Under the pieces are notes generated by a model. The model made no database searches. It was not told the origin of the DNA and saw only the letters and a program-made list of their open reading frames with translations. Both the position numbers and the translations under genes were made by a program. 6,897 nucleotides of DNA, taken from positions 1 through 6,897 of the forward strand of contig JAFTEK010000179.1 in assembly GCA_017453705.1 (NCBI GenBank). The letters are read 5' to 3'. Shown in pieces: positions 5,925 through 6,897 of the stretch; position 1 is the stretch's first letter, and each line of letters starts with the position of its first letter. This DNA is from Treponema sp. (GTDB lineage Bacteria > Spirochaetota > Spirochaetia > Treponematales > Treponemataceae).

Positions 5925-6897
5925 ATGAACATTGGAATCATTGGCTTGGGTTATGTCGGTCTTACGCTTGGCATTGCGGCGGCTGACAAAGGAATAAATG
6001 TATACGGTATAGAAGTTAATCAACACATAAAGGACTGTTTGTCAAAAGGAAAGGCTCATTTTTATGAGCCGGGGATAGATAACATGATTCGTCGCTACAG
6101 TGGAAAACTCTTCCATGTAGTCGAGCGTTTTCCTAAGGATATTCCGTTTGATGCTTTTGTTATAACCGTTGGGACTCCGCTTAAAAGCGAAGGTGAAGGT
6201 AAGCAACCCAATTTTGACTATATTCGTTCTGCGCTCAAGGACAGTGTTGGTGAAATCTACGATGGCAGACAGCTTGTTATTCTGCGCAGCACAGTTTCTG
6301 TCGGTACCACAAGGAAGATAGTCGTACCTTTCCTTTCCAAAATCTGTGGAAAGGCTGAAGCGGAAATTCTTGTTGCCATGTGCCCGGAGCGCACTATAGA
6401 AGGCAATGCAATCGAGGAGTTGACCCATCTTCCCCAAATTATCAGCGGCAACAACGCCCGCTCGGTTGAAGTCGCCCAGAGCGTCTTCCGTCGTATAACG
6501 CCCTTTGTGATTGAGGCAGCCAGCCTAGAGGAAGCGGAGCTTATCAAGCTATACTGTAATACCTACCGCGATATGACATTTGCAATTGGCAACGCTTTCT
6601 GTATGGCGGCACAGAAGTTCGGGGTGGACGGAATAGATGTTATACGTCACGCTAACGAGGGCTACCATAGGAGCAACATCTGCAAGCCAGGATTTGTCGC
6701 AGGCCCATGTTTGGAAAAAGACGCCTATATCCTTATCAACAATATGCCTGACTGCGCCAGTCGTGACTTTATTCTGTCAGCACGTAAATTCAATGAGTCA
6801 ATGGAAGATATCGTGGTTAATTGGGTTCAAGAGAAGGTTGGTAAGGCAGAAGATGGCGTAACCCTTGCTCTGAGCGGAATGGCCTTCAAGGGAACAC
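5925..6897 (+). CDS. nucleotide-sugar 6-dehydrogenase (UDP-HexNAc type), 3' end cut by window
   Basis: This enzyme family oxidises C6 of a UDP-sugar to a uronic acid with two NAD+, supplying precursors for capsule or O-antigen. Visible are 324 codons. The Rossmann motif GLGYVG is at residues 7-12, followed by the ITVGTPL strand-loop and LRSTVSVGTTR. CPERTIEGNAIEELTHLPQI resembles the UDP-ManNAc/UDP-GlcNAc dehydrogenase branch (WecC/WbpA-like) more than UDP-glucose dehydrogenase. K208 and N212 in IKLYCNTYRD and catalytic C262 in GPCLEKD are present. The sequence ends at SGMAFKGT, just before the usual DLR segment of the C-terminal UDP-binding domain. The frame is open further upstream with other ATGs at 5877 and 5910. 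I choose 5925 because it places the Rossmann strand at the N-terminus as in relatives, although GGCAGG (5916-5921) is close to it. Class is firm, exact substrate is not. Confidence 0.9.
   Translation, partial: MNIGIIGLGYVGLTLGIAAADKGINVYGIEVNQHIKDCLSKGKAHFYEPGIDNMIRRYSGKLFHVVERFPKDIPFDAFVITVGTPLKSEGEGKQPNFDYIRSALKDSVGEIYDGRQLVILRSTVSVGTTRKIVVPFLSKICGKAEAEILVAMCPERTIEGNAIEELTHLPQIISGNNARSVEVAQSVFRRITPFVIEAASLEEAELIKLYCNTYRDMTFAIGNAFCMAAQKFGVDGIDVIRHANEGYHRSNICKPGFVAGPCLEKDAYILINNMPDCASRDFILSARKFNESMEDIVVNWVQEKVGKAEDGVTLALSGMAFKGT

Noticed and set aside
6042..6547. Overlapping minus-strand frames across the dehydrogenase
   Set aside because: They are antisense to a clear nucleotide-sugar dehydrogenase carrying all its motifs; nothing in the translated products is recognisable.

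Overview
The window falls into two halves with opposite gene orientation and different character. Positions 1 to about 1,673 form a degraded, AT-rich stretch in which every recognisable coding remnant reads on the minus strand. It holds an internally deleted insertion sequence with an IS982-like transposase (135-657, both terminal inverted repeats still visible), a MATE-family efflux pump remnant with an internal in-frame deletion that is cut off by that element, and a PD-(D/E)XK nuclease-family transposase (Rpn type) that has lost its N-terminus and carries a frameshift. From 1,869 onward everything reads on the plus strand and looks intact: a GH31 alpha-glycosidase, a large multi-pass membrane protein overlapping it by four bases (ATGA), and a nucleotide-sugar 6-dehydrogenase that runs off the right edge.

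The combination of an IS982-like element, a PD-(D/E)XK 'transposase' with an REEG-repeat tail, and a glycosidase next to surface-sugar genes resembles host-associated Treponema (Spirochaetes). This is an impression from remembered protein families, not a demonstrated assignment. Base composition is uneven: single counted 60-base lines give about 30% GC in the nuclease remnant (1261-1320), 67% in the glycosidase (2581-2640), 40% late in the membrane protein gene (5161-5220) and 47% in the dehydrogenase (6241-6300). A mosaic, horizontally assembled accessory locus would explain this.

The plus-strand genes most likely belong to a cell-surface polysaccharide or glycoconjugate locus. The dehydrogenase would make a UDP-hexosaminuronic-acid type precursor. 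The membrane protein has the layout of a GT-C-like polytopic glycosyltransferase: an acidic motif in the first outer loop, about ten membrane segments and a soluble C-terminal region. The GH31 enzyme has no signal peptide, so it should be cytoplasmic; its translational coupling to the membrane protein suggests a shared, still undefined role.

No RNA genes, CRISPR array or clearly new defence system is visible. The points most worth a second look are the uncharacterised membrane protein and its coupling to a glycosidase, and a hairpin in the IS relic whose one arm holds the transposase ribosome binding site.
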